A stretch of 64,000 nucleotides of DNA from Shinella fusca (GTDB lineage Bacteria > Pseudomonadota > Alphaproteobacteria > Rhizobiales > Rhizobiaceae). The stretch's first letter is position 1, and every line of letters starts with the position of its first letter. The notes under the pieces are model-generated. The model searched no databases, was not told the DNA's origin, and worked only from the letters and a program-made list of their open reading frames with translations. Made by a program: the position numbers and the translations under genes. The stretch spans positions 248,001 through 312,000 of the forward strand of contig NZ_JACHIK010000004.1 of NCBI RefSeq assembly GCF_014203155.1, read 5' to 3'. Shown here one piece after another: positions 54,439-63,779 of the stretch.

Positions 54439-55751
54439 CATCGCTCCGCAACGCTCTCCTGCTCCTGCCCCTCCTCGGGCTGGCCTCGGCCTGCAGCGAC
54501 GACGATTTCGACCCGCAAACGCAGATCGGCGCCGATCCTGAACTGCCCGAACAGCAGCAATATCTGTTTCCGCCCATGCATATCGCCTCGGTCGTCGGCT
54601 GGAAGAAGGACGAGACGCCGGCGGTCGCGCCGGGCCTCAAGATCACCGCCTTCGCCACCGGCCTGCAGCATCCGCGCTCCGTCTACGTTCTGCCGAACGG
54701 CGACGTGCTGGCGGTGGAATCCAAGGGGCCGGGAACGGAACCCGCCCGCCGGCCGAAGGACCTCGTCATGGGCTGGATCCAGTCGCTCTCGACCGGCGGC
54801 GGCGGCGACCAGCCGAGCAACCGCATCACCCTGCTTCGCGACGCCGATGGCGACGGCGTGCCGGAGGTGAAGAGCGTCTTCCTCGACCATCTCGATTCGC
54901 CCTTCGGCGTCGCCCTCGTCGGCAACGATCTCTATGTCGCCAACACCAACGCGATCATGCGCTATCCCTACCGGACCGGCGAGACCGCGATCACCGCCAA
55001 GCCGACGATGCTGACCGCGCTTCCCGGCGGGCCGATCGATCACCACTGGACGAAGAGCCTCGTCGCCAGCCCCGACGGCACCAAGCTCTATGTCGGCGTC
55101 GGCTCCAACAGCAACATCACCGAGAACGGCATACAGGCCGAGGAAAACCGCGCCGCCGTCTGGGAGATCGACCGGACGACCGGGGCCTGGCGCATCTTCG
55201 CCAGCGGCCTGCGCAACCCGAACGGCCTCAGCATCGAGCCGGTGACGAAACAGCTCTGGGCCGTGGTGAACGAGCGCGACGAGCTCGGCCCGAACCTCGT
55301 TCCCGACTATATGACCTCGGTCCGCGACGGCGCCTTCTACGGTTGGCCCTATAGCTACTACGGCCAGCACGTCGATCCCCGCGTCATGCCGCAGCGGCCC
55401 GATCTCGTCGAGAAGGCCATCGCGCCGGATTATGCGCTCGGCTCCCATGTCGCGCCCCTGGGGATGACCTTCTACGCGGCCGGGGCCCTGCCGGAGAAAT
55501 ATCGCGGCGGTGCCTTCGTCGGCGAGCACGGCAGTTGGAACCGCCAGAAGTTCAACGGCTACAAGGTCGTCTTCGTGCCCTTCGAGGACGGCCGTCCGAG
55601 CGGCAAGGCCGAGGACGTGGTGACCGGCTTCCTCGACAAGGACGACGAGGCCCGCGGACGCCCGGTCGGCGTCGGTGTCGATGCGAAGGGGGCGCTGCTG
55701 ATCGCCGACGACGTCGGCAACACCGTCTGGCGCGTCACGGCCGGCTCCTGA
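54435..55751 (+). CDS. PQQ-dependent sorbosone dehydrogenase-like protein
   Basis: 438 residues. The N-terminus (MTSLRNALLLLPLLGLASAC) resembles a lipoprotein signal with Cys 20. The rest is a six-bladed beta-propeller of the soluble glucose/L-sorbosone dehydrogenase family (GLQHPRSVYVLPNGDVLAVES; SGLRNPNGLSIEP; SYYGQHVDPR; GEHGSWNRQKFNGYKV). Members oxidise sugars in the periplasm with PQQ. Its ATG overlaps the DUF2231-like stop, so both share EcfG-type promoter 3. Substrate unknown. It ends one base before the respiratory operon, transcribed towards it. Confidence 0.87.
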   Translation: MTSLRNALLLLPLLGLASACSDDDFDPQTQIGADPELPEQQQYLFPPMHIASVVGWKKDETPAVAPGLKITAFATGLQHPRSVYVLPNGDVLAVESKGPGTEPARRPKDLVMGWIQSLSTGGGGDQPSNRITLLRDADGDGVPEVKSVFLDHLDSPFGVALVGNDLYVANTNAIMRYPYRTGETAITAKPTMLTALPGGPIDHHWTKSLVASPDGTKLYVGVGSNSNITENGIQAEENRAAVWEIDRTTGAWRIFASGLRNPNGLSIEPVTKQLWAVVNERDELGPNLVPDYMTSVRDGAFYGWPYSYYGQHVDPRVMPQRPDLVEKAIAPDYALGSHVAPLGMTFYAAGALPEKYRGGAFVGEHGSWNRQKFNGYKVVFVPFEDGRPSGKAEDVVTGFLDKDDEARGRPVGVGVDAKGALLIADDVGNTVWRVTAGS

Positions 55752-56021
55752 TCAGGCAAGCCCGCGCGTCAGATAGTCGGCGGTGACGAAGGCGAGGAGC
55801 ACGAACACCCAGAAGAGCGCGCCGAGCGCTGCGATCCGCAGCAGACCCGAGGCTTCCCGCAGGTGCATGTAGCGCCAGAAGACGAGGCCGGATTTCACGC
55901 TCGCGACAGCCAGCGCGACGGTGAGCCCGATCATGCCGCTGAGGACGAAGCTCGCCGCGAGGGTCAGCCCGAGCAGGGCGAGCAGCACGATCCAGACGAC
56001 GACGGGGGACGCGGTGCGCAT
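55752..56021 (-). CDS. ctaF: Cytochrome c oxidase subunit IV (prokaryotic type)
   Basis: 89 residues from ATG at 56021, after GAGGTGAGGCC. Three membrane segments (about 6-26, 30-48 and 65-84) and the KSGLVFWRYMHLRE motif match the short fourth subunit of caa3-type oxidases (COX4_pro, PF03626). Last gene of the respiratory operon; it stabilises the oxidase. Confidence 0.85.
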   Translation of the reverse strand: MRTASPVVVWIVLLALLGLTLAASFVLSGMIGLTVALAVASVKSGLVFWRYMHLREASGLLRIAALGALFWVFVLLAFVTADYLTRGLA

Positions 56022-56025
56022 GGCC

Positions 56026-56649
56026 TCACCTCGCAAGATAGAAGACGGGATAGAGGAAGATCCAGATCACGTCGACGAGGTGCCAGTAGAGCCCGGCATT
56101 CACCATCACGATGCTGCGCTCCGGCAGGGGCAGCGTGCCGCGCAGCAGCCGCACCGCCAGCGTCGCCAGGAGGCCGAGGCCGATGGAAAGGTGCACGGCA
56201 TGCAGCGCCGTCGCGATCAGGTAGAGGTTCATGAAGGCGTGCCGGGCCGGCGACGAAAATTCCGTCACGGCGCCCGGCAGCGGCAGGATGCCTTCCGCAT
56301 ACTCCATCCGGTATTCCACCGCCTTCAGGGCGAGGAAGCCGAGGCCGAGCAGGATGGCCGTGGCCAGCACCGCCGGGCGGGCGCGGCCCTCGCGCGCCGC
56401 CTCCACCGCCAGCGCGACCAGCAGGCTCGATGTCAGGAGCAGCGCCGTGTTCGCCGCGCCGATGAAATAATGCATCTGCCGCGAGGCGGCGACGACTTCC
56501 GGCGCATGTTCCAGCCGTAGATGGAGCGCGACGAGGAAGAGGCCGGAAAACAGCATCGTCTCGCTGGCGAGGAAGATGTACATGCCCATCATCGCCGCCT
56601 CGCGCTGCTGGCCGGGCGCGGCATAGGGCTCGCGGACGCGGTCAGCCAT
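56026..56649 (-). CDS. ctaE: Cytochrome c oxidase subunit III
   Basis: 207 residues from ATG at 56649, whose GGAGGGAGACG site lies in the end of the subunit I gene (8-base overlap). Five membrane segments, as in short caa3-type subunit III. Conserved blocks are [60 protein letters not shown] and [18 protein letters not shown]. It supports proton uptake and stability of the oxidase core. Confidence 0.92.
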   Translation of the reverse strand: MADRVREPYAAPGQQREAAMMGMYIFLASETMLFSGLFLVALHLRLEHAPEVVAASRQMHYFIGAANTALLLTSSLLVALAVEAAREGRARPAVLATAILLGLGFLALKAVEYRMEYAEGILPLPGAVTEFSSPARHAFMNLYLIATALHAVHLSIGLGLLATLAVRLLRGTLPLPERSIVMVNAGLYWHLVDVIWIFLYPVFYLAR

Positions 56650-58309
56650 CCTCGTCTCCCTCCATCTCGACATGGTAGTCGTAGGGCGGGCCGTCGACGA
56701 CCGGCACGGCGTCGAAATTGTGCTTGGGCGGCGGCGAGCGGGTCTGCCATTCGAGGCCCGTCACGCCCCAGGGATTGTCGCCGGCCGGCGGGCCGTAGCG
56801 CAGGGCGTAGAAGAGATAGGCGAAGGGCATGAGATAGGCGAGGCCGAGAATGCCCGCGCCCGCCGAGGACAGGACATGCAGCACCTGGAATTCCGGCGGA
56901 TAGACGTGGTAGCGGCGCGGCATGCCGAGATAGCCGAGCAGGAACTGCGGGAAGAAGGTGAGGTTGAAGCCGAGGAAGATGAGGAGTGCCGACAGCCGCC
57001 CCCAGACCAGCGAATAGCGGCGGCCGAACATCTTCGGCCACCAGAAATGCAGCGCCCCGAAGAAGGCGGAAACGGCGCCGCCCACCATGATGTAGTGGAA
57101 ATGCGCCACCACGAAATAGGTATCGTGCACATGCACGTCGACCGCCAGCATGGCGAGGATGAGGCCGGTGAGCCCGCCGACCACGAAGAGGCCGATGAAG
57201 GCCATGGCGAAGAGGAAGGGCGGGTCGAGCGAGATGTGGCCCTTATAGAGCGTCGCCGTCCAGTTGTAGACCTTGACGCCCGAGGGAATGGCGACGGCGA
57301 TGCTGAGGAAGGAGAAGACGGCGCTCGCATACATCGACTGGCCGGAGACGAACATGTGGTGCCCCCAGACGAAAAAGCCGAGGACGGCAATCGCCATGGA
57401 GGAGCCGGCGACGAAGGCATAGCCGAAGATCGGCTTGCGGGCGGCGGCCGCCACCAGCTCGCTCACCACGCCGAGCGCCGGCAGCACCATGATGTAGACG
57501 GCCGGATGGCTGTAGAACCAGAAGAGGTGCTGGTAGAGCAGCGGATCGCCGCCGACCGCGGGATCGAAGACGCCGAGGCCGAACAGCCGTTCGGCGGCGA
57601 TCAGCGCCAGCGTGATCGACAGCACGGGCGTCGCCAGCACGAGGATCAGCGACGTGGCGTAGATCGACCAGACGAAGAGCGGCAGCCGGCCCCAGGTCAT
57701 GCCGGGGCAGCGCAGCTTGTGCACCGTGACGATGAAGTTCAGCCCCGTCAGGATCGAGGAGAAGCCGGCGACGAAGACGGCGGTCGCCGCGAGCACCACC
57801 TGGCCGTGGGCGAACATCGAGGAGAGCGGCGTGTAGAAGGTCCAGCCGGTATCGACGCCGCCGAGGATCAGCACCGCCAGGGTTAAGAGCCCGGCCAGCA
57901 TGAAGATGTACCAGCTGAGGAGATTGAGCCGCGGAAAGGCGAGGTCGCGGGCGCCGATCATCAGCGGCAGGAGGAAGTTGCCGAAGGTGTTGGGGATCGA
58001 CGGGATCAGGAAGAACCAGACCATGATCACGCCATGCAGCGTGAAGGCGCGGTTGTAGCCCTCGTTGCTGAGGAGGTCGCCCGCCGGGGTCAGGAGATCG
58101 AGGCGCACCAGCGCCGCCGCCGCCCCGCCGACGAAAAAGAAGAAGGTGATCGAGATCAGGTAGAGGATGGCGATGCGCTTGTGATCGGTGGTCAGGAGCC
58201 AGGATTTCAGCGTATGGCCGGCGCGCAGGTAGCTGACGCGCTCCGCCGGGGTTTCCGACAGGCCGGTATCGGCGAGGTTTTCCCGGTCTGGCCGTTCCTG
58301 CAGGGTCAT
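56642..58309 (-). CDS. ctaD: Cytochrome c oxidase subunit I, A2-type
   Basis: 555 residues from ATG at 58309, which overlaps the subunit II stop by four bases. Twelve membrane segments. Copper and heme ligands are present: [10 protein letters not shown] (low-spin heme), [14 protein letters not shown] (CuB and the cross-linked Tyr), [10 protein letters not shown] and [18 protein letters not shown]. The D-channel Glu of the HPEVY form is replaced by Ala, and YS stands just before, the signature of A2-type heme-copper oxidases. It reduces oxygen to water and pumps protons. Confidence 0.95.
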   Translation of the reverse strand: MTLQERPDRENLADTGLSETPAERVSYLRAGHTLKSWLLTTDHKRIAILYLISITFFFFVGGAAAALVRLDLLTPAGDLLSNEGYNRAFTLHGVIMVWFFLIPSIPNTFGNFLLPLMIGARDLAFPRLNLLSWYIFMLAGLLTLAVLILGGVDTGWTFYTPLSSMFAHGQVVLAATAVFVAGFSSILTGLNFIVTVHKLRCPGMTWGRLPLFVWSIYATSLILVLATPVLSITLALIAAERLFGLGVFDPAVGGDPLLYQHLFWFYSHPAVYIMVLPALGVVSELVAAAARKPIFGYAFVAGSSMAIAVLGFFVWGHHMFVSGQSMYASAVFSFLSIAVAIPSGVKVYNWTATLYKGHISLDPPFLFAMAFIGLFVVGGLTGLILAMLAVDVHVHDTYFVVAHFHYIMVGGAVSAFFGALHFWWPKMFGRRYSLVWGRLSALLIFLGFNLTFFPQFLLGYLGMPRRYHVYPPEFQVLHVLSSAGAGILGLAYLMPFAYLFYALRYGPPAGDNPWGVTGLEWQTRSPPPKHNFDAVPVVDGPPYDYHVEMEGDEDG

Positions 58310-59250
58310 TGCCGCTCCTTTCCGCCCTTCAGCGACTGGATATAGGCCACGAGCTTCAGCACCTCCTCCTCGTCGAGGACGTTGGCGAAGGTCGGCATGA
58401 TCGGCGGATAGCCGGCCGCGATCTGCGCTTGCGGCAGGAGGATGCTGTCGCGCAGGTATTGCGCATCGGCGATCACCGTCCCGCCGCTTTCCAGCGGCAC
58501 GGGGCGCATGTAGAGGCCGGCAAGATCCGGCGCGTGCACCGTGGATGCCGGGTCGTGGCAGCCGCTGCAGCCGCGCTGGCGGAAGAGCACGGCGCCCTCG
58601 GCGGCGAGCGTCCGGTCGGTGCCCGTCTCCTCCAGCCAGCGGGCATAGTCGGCCGGTTCCATGACGACGACGCTGCCCCCCATCACCGAATGGTCCGCGC
58701 CGCAGAATTCCGCGCAGGCGAGGCGGTAGGTGCCCGGCGTATCCGCCGTGAACCACATCGACGTATAGCGCCCCGGCACGACGTCCTGCTTCAGCCGCAG
58801 CGCCGGCACGAAGAGGCTGTGCACCACGTCCTGCGAGGCCATGACGAGGCGCACGGGCTCGCCGGCCGGCACATGCAGTTCGTTGATCTCGCCCTGCCCT
58901 TCGGGGTGCCTGAACTTCCACATCCATTGCTTTGCGATGACGTCGATCTCCAGCGCTTCGGCCGGCGGATGGTAGAGCCCGGCGAAGAGATGGGTCGACC
59001 AGATATAAAAGCCGATCAGCAGCAGGAAGGGGACCAGCGTCCAGGAGACCTCCAGCCAGACGTTGCGGTCCGGCGCATGCCGGCGGTTCGCCGGCTTGCC
59101 GCGGCGATACTTCGTGGCAAAGACGACGATGAGGATGAAGACGGGCGCCGAGAGCGCGACGATCAGCACCGTGAAGGCGCCGATCAGCAGATCGACCTCG
59201 CGGCTGTAGGCGGAGGCCGCGCCGGGCCAGAGCGCGATGAAATCGCTCAT
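58306..59250 (-). CDS. ctaC: Cytochrome c oxidase subunit II with fused cytochrome c (caa3 type)
   Basis: 314 residues from ATG at 59250. Two membrane helices (about 18-45 and 62-85) precede the CuA domain, whose ligands lie in [14 protein letters not shown]. The C-terminal 95 residues are a cytochrome c domain with the heme site [10 protein letters not shown] and a distal Met in [11 protein letters not shown]. Fusion of a cytochrome c to subunit II defines caa3 oxidases. The start overlaps the SCO stop by four bases. Confidence 0.94.
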   Translation of the reverse strand: MSDFIALWPGAASAYSREVDLLIGAFTVLIVALSAPVFILIVVFATKYRRGKPANRRHAPDRNVWLEVSWTLVPFLLLIGFYIWSTHLFAGLYHPPAEALEIDVIAKQWMWKFRHPEGQGEINELHVPAGEPVRLVMASQDVVHSLFVPALRLKQDVVPGRYTSMWFTADTPGTYRLACAEFCGADHSVMGGSVVVMEPADYARWLEETGTDRTLAAEGAVLFRQRGCSGCHDPASTVHAPDLAGLYMRPVPLESGGTVIADAQYLRDSILLPQAQIAAGYPPIMPTFANVLDEEEVLKLVAYIQSLKGGKERQ

Positions 59251-60035
59251 GCCCCCTCCTTCCGCGCCTTGCAGCGCTCCCGCCGGAAAGCGGCCGCCAG
59301 CGCCAGCCCGCCGGCCCCGACCGTCACGCCGCCGGCGAGCCGCAGCGCCGTCCAGACCAGCGGCGAATAGCGGCCTGTCTCTGGATCGTAGTGGTAGCAC
59401 AGGAGCAGCAGTTTTTCGGCAAGGCCGCCGATGGCGCCTTCGCCGGCTTCCGTCAGGGCCAGTTGCACATCGTCCGGCGCGGGGGCGAGGCCATAGAGCC
59501 AGCAGCTCAGCCGCCCGTCCGGCGTCAGCACGGCGACGGCGGCGACATGGGCGTACTGGCCGATCCCGTCATCCCATTGGTAGCGGTAGCCGAGCGCATC
59601 GGTGACCGCCCGGATATCCGCCCTGCTGCCGGTCAGGGCATGAACGCCGCTTTCGAGGAGCGCCGGAAAGCGCAGGCGCAACTCCCGCAGGGATGCGGCA
59701 GCGGCGTCCGGGCCTTCTTCAGGGTCGATGCCGAAGGCGACGAGGGTAAAATCCTGCCCCGGCCGGTATTTCTGGGCGGAGATCGCTTGCATCAGGCCCG
59801 AAAGGGTGACGCCGCAAATATTGGGGCAGCGGTGCAGCACGGGGGCGAGCACGATCGGCTTGCCGTTGGCAAGGGCGCGCAGGCTCGTCCGCGTGCCATC
59901 GGCCTGCGTGAAAGGAAGATCGAGCGGCACGGCAGCGGCGGGTTTCTCATCGATGCCGGCCGCCTGGAACGGGTCGAAGGCATGGGCGGCACCGCCGATG
60001 GCGAGAAACGCGATGATGAGGAGGAGGCGGATCAT
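59247..60035 (-). CDS. SCO1/SenC-family copper chaperone
   Basis: 262 residues with a signal peptide (residues 1-19, ending AHA). The copper site is the CxxxC in HRCPNICG with the His in QYAHVAAV, within a thioredoxin-like fold. A hydrophobic segment near the C-terminus ([20 protein letters not shown]) suggests a second anchor, which is unusual. It delivers copper to the CuA site of the oxidase encoded immediately downstream. The overlap with the next gene is ATGA. Confidence 0.9.
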   Translation of the reverse strand: MIRLLLIIAFLAIGGAAHAFDPFQAAGIDEKPAAAVPLDLPFTQADGTRTSLRALANGKPIVLAPVLHRCPNICGVTLSGLMQAISAQKYRPGQDFTLVAFGIDPEEGPDAAAASLRELRLRFPALLESGVHALTGSRADIRAVTDALGYRYQWDDGIGQYAHVAAVAVLTPDGRLSCWLYGLAPAPDDVQLALTEAGEGAIGGLAEKLLLLCYHYDPETGRYSPLVWTALRLAGGVTVGAGGLALAAAFRRERCKARKEGA

Positions 60036-60400
60036 GGCCCGCCCTCCTTCGGCTTGTCGGCGGTCTCGTCCGGCCAGCCGCGTTCGGCAAGAAGATCCAT
60101 CGCCCTTTCGATCGGGATATGGACGCGGCCGGCGGAGGCGTCGGTCCAGCCGTAGCCGGCGAGCCGCGCGGCCGCCTTCTCCTGCAGGCGCCGGCGCTCC
60201 CCGGCGGGATCGACCTGCAGGCGGATGCCTTCCCTGACCTCGCCGCGGCCCCTGGAAGGCGCCGGCTGGAAGGCATGGACGATCCAGCCGACGAAGGCGA
60301 AGGAGACGATCAGCCCCGCCGTCACGGCCGCGCCGAAGAGCAGGATCCGGCCGGCGCCGACATCACGCTTCTCGAAAGCGGGTTGGGATCGTTCGGTCAT
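60032..60400 (-). CDS. Small membrane protein of the ACIII-caa3 operon, unknown function
   Basis: 122 residues from ATG at 60400, overlapping both neighbours by four bases. It has one membrane segment (about 19-44, ILLFGAAVTAGLIVSFAFVG) and a hydrophilic C-terminal part rich in Arg and Glu (GERRRLQEKAAARLAGYGW, then DLLAERGWP). No cofactor motif is seen. Position between actF and the SCO gene suggests an assembly or linking subunit of the supercomplex. I do not recognise a named family. Confidence 0.8.
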   Translation of the reverse strand: MTERSQPAFEKRDVGAGRILLFGAAVTAGLIVSFAFVGWIVHAFQPAPSRGRGEVREGIRLQVDPAGERRRLQEKAAARLAGYGWTDASAGRVHIPIERAMDLLAERGWPDETADKPKEGGP

Positions 60401-61374
60401 CGCATCCCTCCCCTGATCAGGCCGAGGAGTGACAGGGCGAAGGCGGCGAACGCGATGCCGCCGCCTTCCGGCAGCGAAGGCAGGACCAGCCAGAGATATT
60501 CGAGCGCGTTCGCCAGGAGGCTCGCCGCCGCGATGAGGCGCAGGAGGCCGATATCCCCACGCACGGGCGGAAAGAGCAGCGCAAGGAGCGCGACAAGACG
60601 AAGCCCGGTGAAGACCTCTGCCGCTACCGCCCAGGGCCCGGCGCCGCGGGCCAGATACCATTGCGCCAGCTTGGGCAGGTTGTCCGACCAGACGATGAAA
60701 TATTGCATGAAGGCGAAATAGGGCCAGAGCAGTTGCACCGAGAGGAACAGCGCACCCAGCAGGCGGACGTTCTCCGCCGGCGGATCGGGCTCGGTTACCA
60801 GCACGATGAAGCTGAAGGCGGTGAGGACCTGAAGCGCCAGAACGTAGAGCCCGAAGCCCGAGGAATGGAAATCCGTGTCGAGCGACATCAGCCAGTCGAC
60901 GGCAAGCACGCCGTCGAGAAGCACGAAGGCGACCAAGGCGATCACCGCAGCGCCCTTGCTCGCGGTTCTGAGCGCAAGGCCGAGCACGATAAAAAGCGCA
61001 AGGACGGCAACGCCGCGCAGGCCGAAGAACAGCGGCGTCAGGTAGACCGCCTTGAACCCGTCCAGATCGTTCGCCCCGGCCCAGGGATAGAGCCACGCCG
61101 CTCCGGCAAGGATCGGCAGCGCCGCCGGCAGCGCGAACGGAAGCAAGGACAGTCCGCTCTCCGCCTCTCGGCCCATCGCCGTGCGCCATTTTCCCGGCAC
61201 GAGCCGCATGACCGCGACGAAGAGGAAGCAGCCGAACGGCACGCCGATTGCCAGACAAAGCGCCGCCAGCCATCCGGCAAGCGCCGCCCGCAGGTCCGCA
61301 AGCCCGAGCAGCAGCGCCGCGGCCAGGGCCACGGTCGCCGACATCGGGCGGGGAAAAGCGAGCCCGGCCCTCAT
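60397..61374 (-). CDS. actF: Alternative complex III subunit ActF (NrfD-like)
   Basis: 325 residues from ATG at 61374. About nine to ten membrane segments. The sequence around VDWLMSLDTDFHSSGFGLYVL and LLWPYFAFMQYFIVWSDNLP is characteristic of ActF, the smaller polytopic subunit of the quinol:cytochrome c oxidoreductase ACIII. It is shorter than many ActF proteins (usually near 400 residues). The four-base overlaps with actE and the 122-residue gene show tight coupling. Confidence 0.9.
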   Translation of the reverse strand: MRAGLAFPRPMSATVALAAALLLGLADLRAALAGWLAALCLAIGVPFGCFLFVAVMRLVPGKWRTAMGREAESGLSLLPFALPAALPILAGAAWLYPWAGANDLDGFKAVYLTPLFFGLRGVAVLALFIVLGLALRTASKGAAVIALVAFVLLDGVLAVDWLMSLDTDFHSSGFGLYVLALQVLTAFSFIVLVTEPDPPAENVRLLGALFLSVQLLWPYFAFMQYFIVWSDNLPKLAQWYLARGAGPWAVAAEVFTGLRLVALLALLFPPVRGDIGLLRLIAAASLLANALEYLWLVLPSLPEGGGIAFAAFALSLLGLIRGGMR

Positions 61375-61898
61375 GATCCCGCCTTTCCGAGCTTGCGGCG
61401 CTCGTCCTTGGAGAGCTCCGAGGCTGCCGCGTCCTGGCTGAGTTGCAGGGCGCGGATATAGGCGGCGATGGCCCAGCGGTCGGCCGGGGAAACGCGGTTC
61501 GCATAGGAATACATGACGCCGTGGCCATGGGTGATGACATCGACGAAATGGCGCGACGGCGCGGTGCGCAGCCGGGCGATATGAAAACTCGGCGGCTGCG
61601 GAAAGCCCCGTGCCGGCACCGTGCCTTCGCCGAAACCGGCGGCATCGTGACAGGGCGTGCAATAGATGCCGTAGCGCTCGCGGCCGCGCACCAGCAGGGC
61701 CGCGGTCAGCGGCGGCCGCTCTGCCAGCGCGCGCTGCTGCTCCGCCGCATCGCGCGCCACCGTGCCCTCGGGCGGCGCCTGCAGCGCCTTGCCGTCGGCG
61801 AAGAGCTTGCTCTCCTCGTAGGAATCGTAGCGCGGCTGGTGGCGCATGTCGTCGCAACCGGCGAGAAGGAGAGCGATCAGCGGCAGGAGCAGCCTCAT
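61371..61898 (-). CDS. actE: Alternative complex III subunit ActE, lipoprotein cytochrome c
   Basis: 175 residues. Lipobox LLAGC gives Cys 15 as the lipid anchor. One heme site, YCTPCHD, and a distal Met in HGVMYSYANRVSP are visible. ActE is the single-heme periplasmic subunit that takes electrons from the complex. Overlaps actD and actF by four bases each. Confidence 0.93.
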   Translation of the reverse strand: MRLLLPLIALLLAGCDDMRHQPRYDSYEESKLFADGKALQAPPEGTVARDAAEQQRALAERPPLTAALLVRGRERYGIYCTPCHDAAGFGEGTVPARGFPQPPSFHIARLRTAPSRHFVDVITHGHGVMYSYANRVSPADRWAIAAYIRALQLSQDAAASELSKDERRKLGKAGS

Positions 61899-62455
61899 TC
61901 CGGCTCCTCCGTCGATTGGATCGCCTCGACGCGGAGCGGCTCCAGCGATTGGAGGAAGGCGGCCGTTTCCGCGATTTCGAAACGGGGATCGTTGCAGAAG
62001 ATGGCGAGGAAGAAGCGGTCGGCGCTCGCGCGGTGGAAATCCGTGACCCCGAAGACCGGATGGTGCAGGCGCGGCAGGTGGTTCAGCACCAGCATGCCGG
62101 CAATCGCGAAGCCGACCGCGAACAGCACCATCAGCTCGAAGGTGATCAGCATGAAGGGCTGCCAGGCAAAGAGCGGCCGCCCGCCGATGGCGATCGGATA
62201 GGCGTCGTTCGTGTAGAGCTGCAACCCGTAGCCTGCCGCCGCGCCCAGCACGCCGCCGGTGAGGCAGAGCCAGGGTACGACGTTCCCGGTCATTCCGAGC
62301 GCTTGCCGCATCTCCTCGAGCGGATAGGGCGAATAGGCATCGAGCGAGCGGTAGCCGGCCTCGCGGCTCCGGCGGACCGCATCGACCAGTTGCTCCGGCG
62401 CGCGGAATTCCGCCATCAGCCCGAAGGGTTCCTTGTCGGCGGAGGGCTCACGCAT
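61895..62455 (-). CDS. actD: Alternative complex III subunit ActD (DUF3341)
   Basis: 186 residues with two membrane segments (about 58-78 and 100-122). The family blocks FGLMAEFRAPEQLVDAVRRSREAGY and DAYSPYPLEEM at the N-terminus identify DUF3341/ActD. Structural membrane subunit; function in electron flow unclear. Overlaps actC by eight bases. Confidence 0.93.
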   Translation of the reverse strand: MREPSADKEPFGLMAEFRAPEQLVDAVRRSREAGYRSLDAYSPYPLEEMRQALGMTGNVVPWLCLTGGVLGAAAGYGLQLYTNDAYPIAIGGRPLFAWQPFMLITFELMVLFAVGFAIAGMLVLNHLPRLHHPVFGVTDFHRASADRFFLAIFCNDPRFEIAETAAFLQSLEPLRVEAIQSTEEPE

Positions 62456-63779
62456 GGCGGAGATCCCCCGTTTCGCGCAGCGCTTCCTTCACCTCGAAGG
62501 CCGAGATCACCGGCAGGAAGCGGACGAAGAGCAGGAAGGGCGCAAGGAAGACGCCGATCATGCCGGCAAACAGCAGCCATTCCCACAAGCTCGCGTGGTA
62601 CTCGCCCCAGGAGGAAACGAGATAGTCCCGGTAGAGCGCCGTCATCAGCAGCATGTAGCGCTCGTACCACATGCCGACGACGACGGAGGTGGCGATGAGG
62701 AAGAGCACGGCCGGCCTTGCACGGATGCCGCGGAACCACAGCAGTTGCAGCGGCACGAAATTGAAGATCACCGCGCCCCAGTAGCTATAGGCGTAAAGGC
62801 CGGTGAAACGGTCGTGCAGCGTGGCGAGGTCCTGCTTTTCCCCGCCGTAGAGCGCGTCGAACACCTCGTAGACGTAGCCGTAGGCCGTCATCAGGCCGGT
62901 GGCCAGCAGGAAGCGGGCGAGCAGGTCGAGATGCCGTTCGGTGACGATATCCCGGAGCGACAGCGCATGGCGCAGCGTTACCGCGATCATCAGCACGACG
63001 GCAAAGCCGGAAAAGGCGGCGCCCATGACGAAATAGGCCGGGAAGACCGTGGAGGTCCAGCCGGGAATGGGCCCGGCGGCAAAGAGCAGCGAGATTTCCG
63101 AATGCACCGAGACGACGAGCGGCACGGCGATCGCCGCCGTCAGCCGATAGGCCTGCTGCCAGCGCGCCCAATGCCGGCCCGAGCCGCGCCAGCCGAGCGC
63201 CGCAAGCCCGTAGAGGACCTGGGCGCGGCGGGTCTTCGCCCGGTCACGCACGGAAGCGAGATCGGGCACGATGCCGATATACCAGAAGAGCAGCGACACG
63301 GTGAGATAGGTCAGCACCGCGAAGAAATCCCAGCTCAGGGGGCTCTTGAACTGCGGATAGAGCGTCATCGTGTTGGGATAGGGCGCCATCCAGTAGAACA
63401 GCCAGGGACGCCCGAGATGCAGGATCGGATAGAGCCCGGCGCAGACGACGGCAAACAGCGTCATCGCCTCGGCGAAGCGGTTGAGGGAATTGCGCCAATG
63501 GGCATTGGTGATCAGGAGCAGCGCGGAGATCAGCGTTCCGGCATGGCCGATGCCGAGGAACCAGACATAGTGAGAGATCGCCAGTCCCCAATTGACCGGA
63601 ATATTGTTGCCCCACATGCCGACGCCGTTGAGGAAGAGCGCGCCGGCCGCGACGAAGAAACAGCCGAGCAGGAGCAGGGACAGGCCGAAGAGCAGCCACC
63701 AGTTGCGCATATGCGGATGGTGAAGCGGGATGCGCGTGATCTCGGCGGTGATGCGGGTATCGGAGGCGGTCTCGCTCAT
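62448..63779 (-). CDS. actC: Alternative complex III subunit ActC (NrfD-like quinol subunit)
   Basis: 443 residues with about ten membrane segments. NrfD/ActC motifs are NWGLAISHYVWFLGIGHAGTLISA, RPWLFYWMAPYPN and VSVHSEISLLFAAGPIPGW. It carries a quinol site and couples to the ActB iron-sulfur subunit, whose C-terminus is encoded just upstream. Its start overlaps the actB stop by four bases. Confidence 0.94.
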   Translation of the reverse strand: MSETASDTRITAEITRIPLHHPHMRNWWLLFGLSLLLLGCFFVAAGALFLNGVGMWGNNIPVNWGLAISHYVWFLGIGHAGTLISALLLITNAHWRNSLNRFAEAMTLFAVVCAGLYPILHLGRPWLFYWMAPYPNTMTLYPQFKSPLSWDFFAVLTYLTVSLLFWYIGIVPDLASVRDRAKTRRAQVLYGLAALGWRGSGRHWARWQQAYRLTAAIAVPLVVSVHSEISLLFAAGPIPGWTSTVFPAYFVMGAAFSGFAVVLMIAVTLRHALSLRDIVTERHLDLLARFLLATGLMTAYGYVYEVFDALYGGEKQDLATLHDRFTGLYAYSYWGAVIFNFVPLQLLWFRGIRARPAVLFLIATSVVVGMWYERYMLLMTALYRDYLVSSWGEYHASLWEWLLFAGMIGVFLAPFLLFVRFLPVISAFEVKEALRETGDLRHA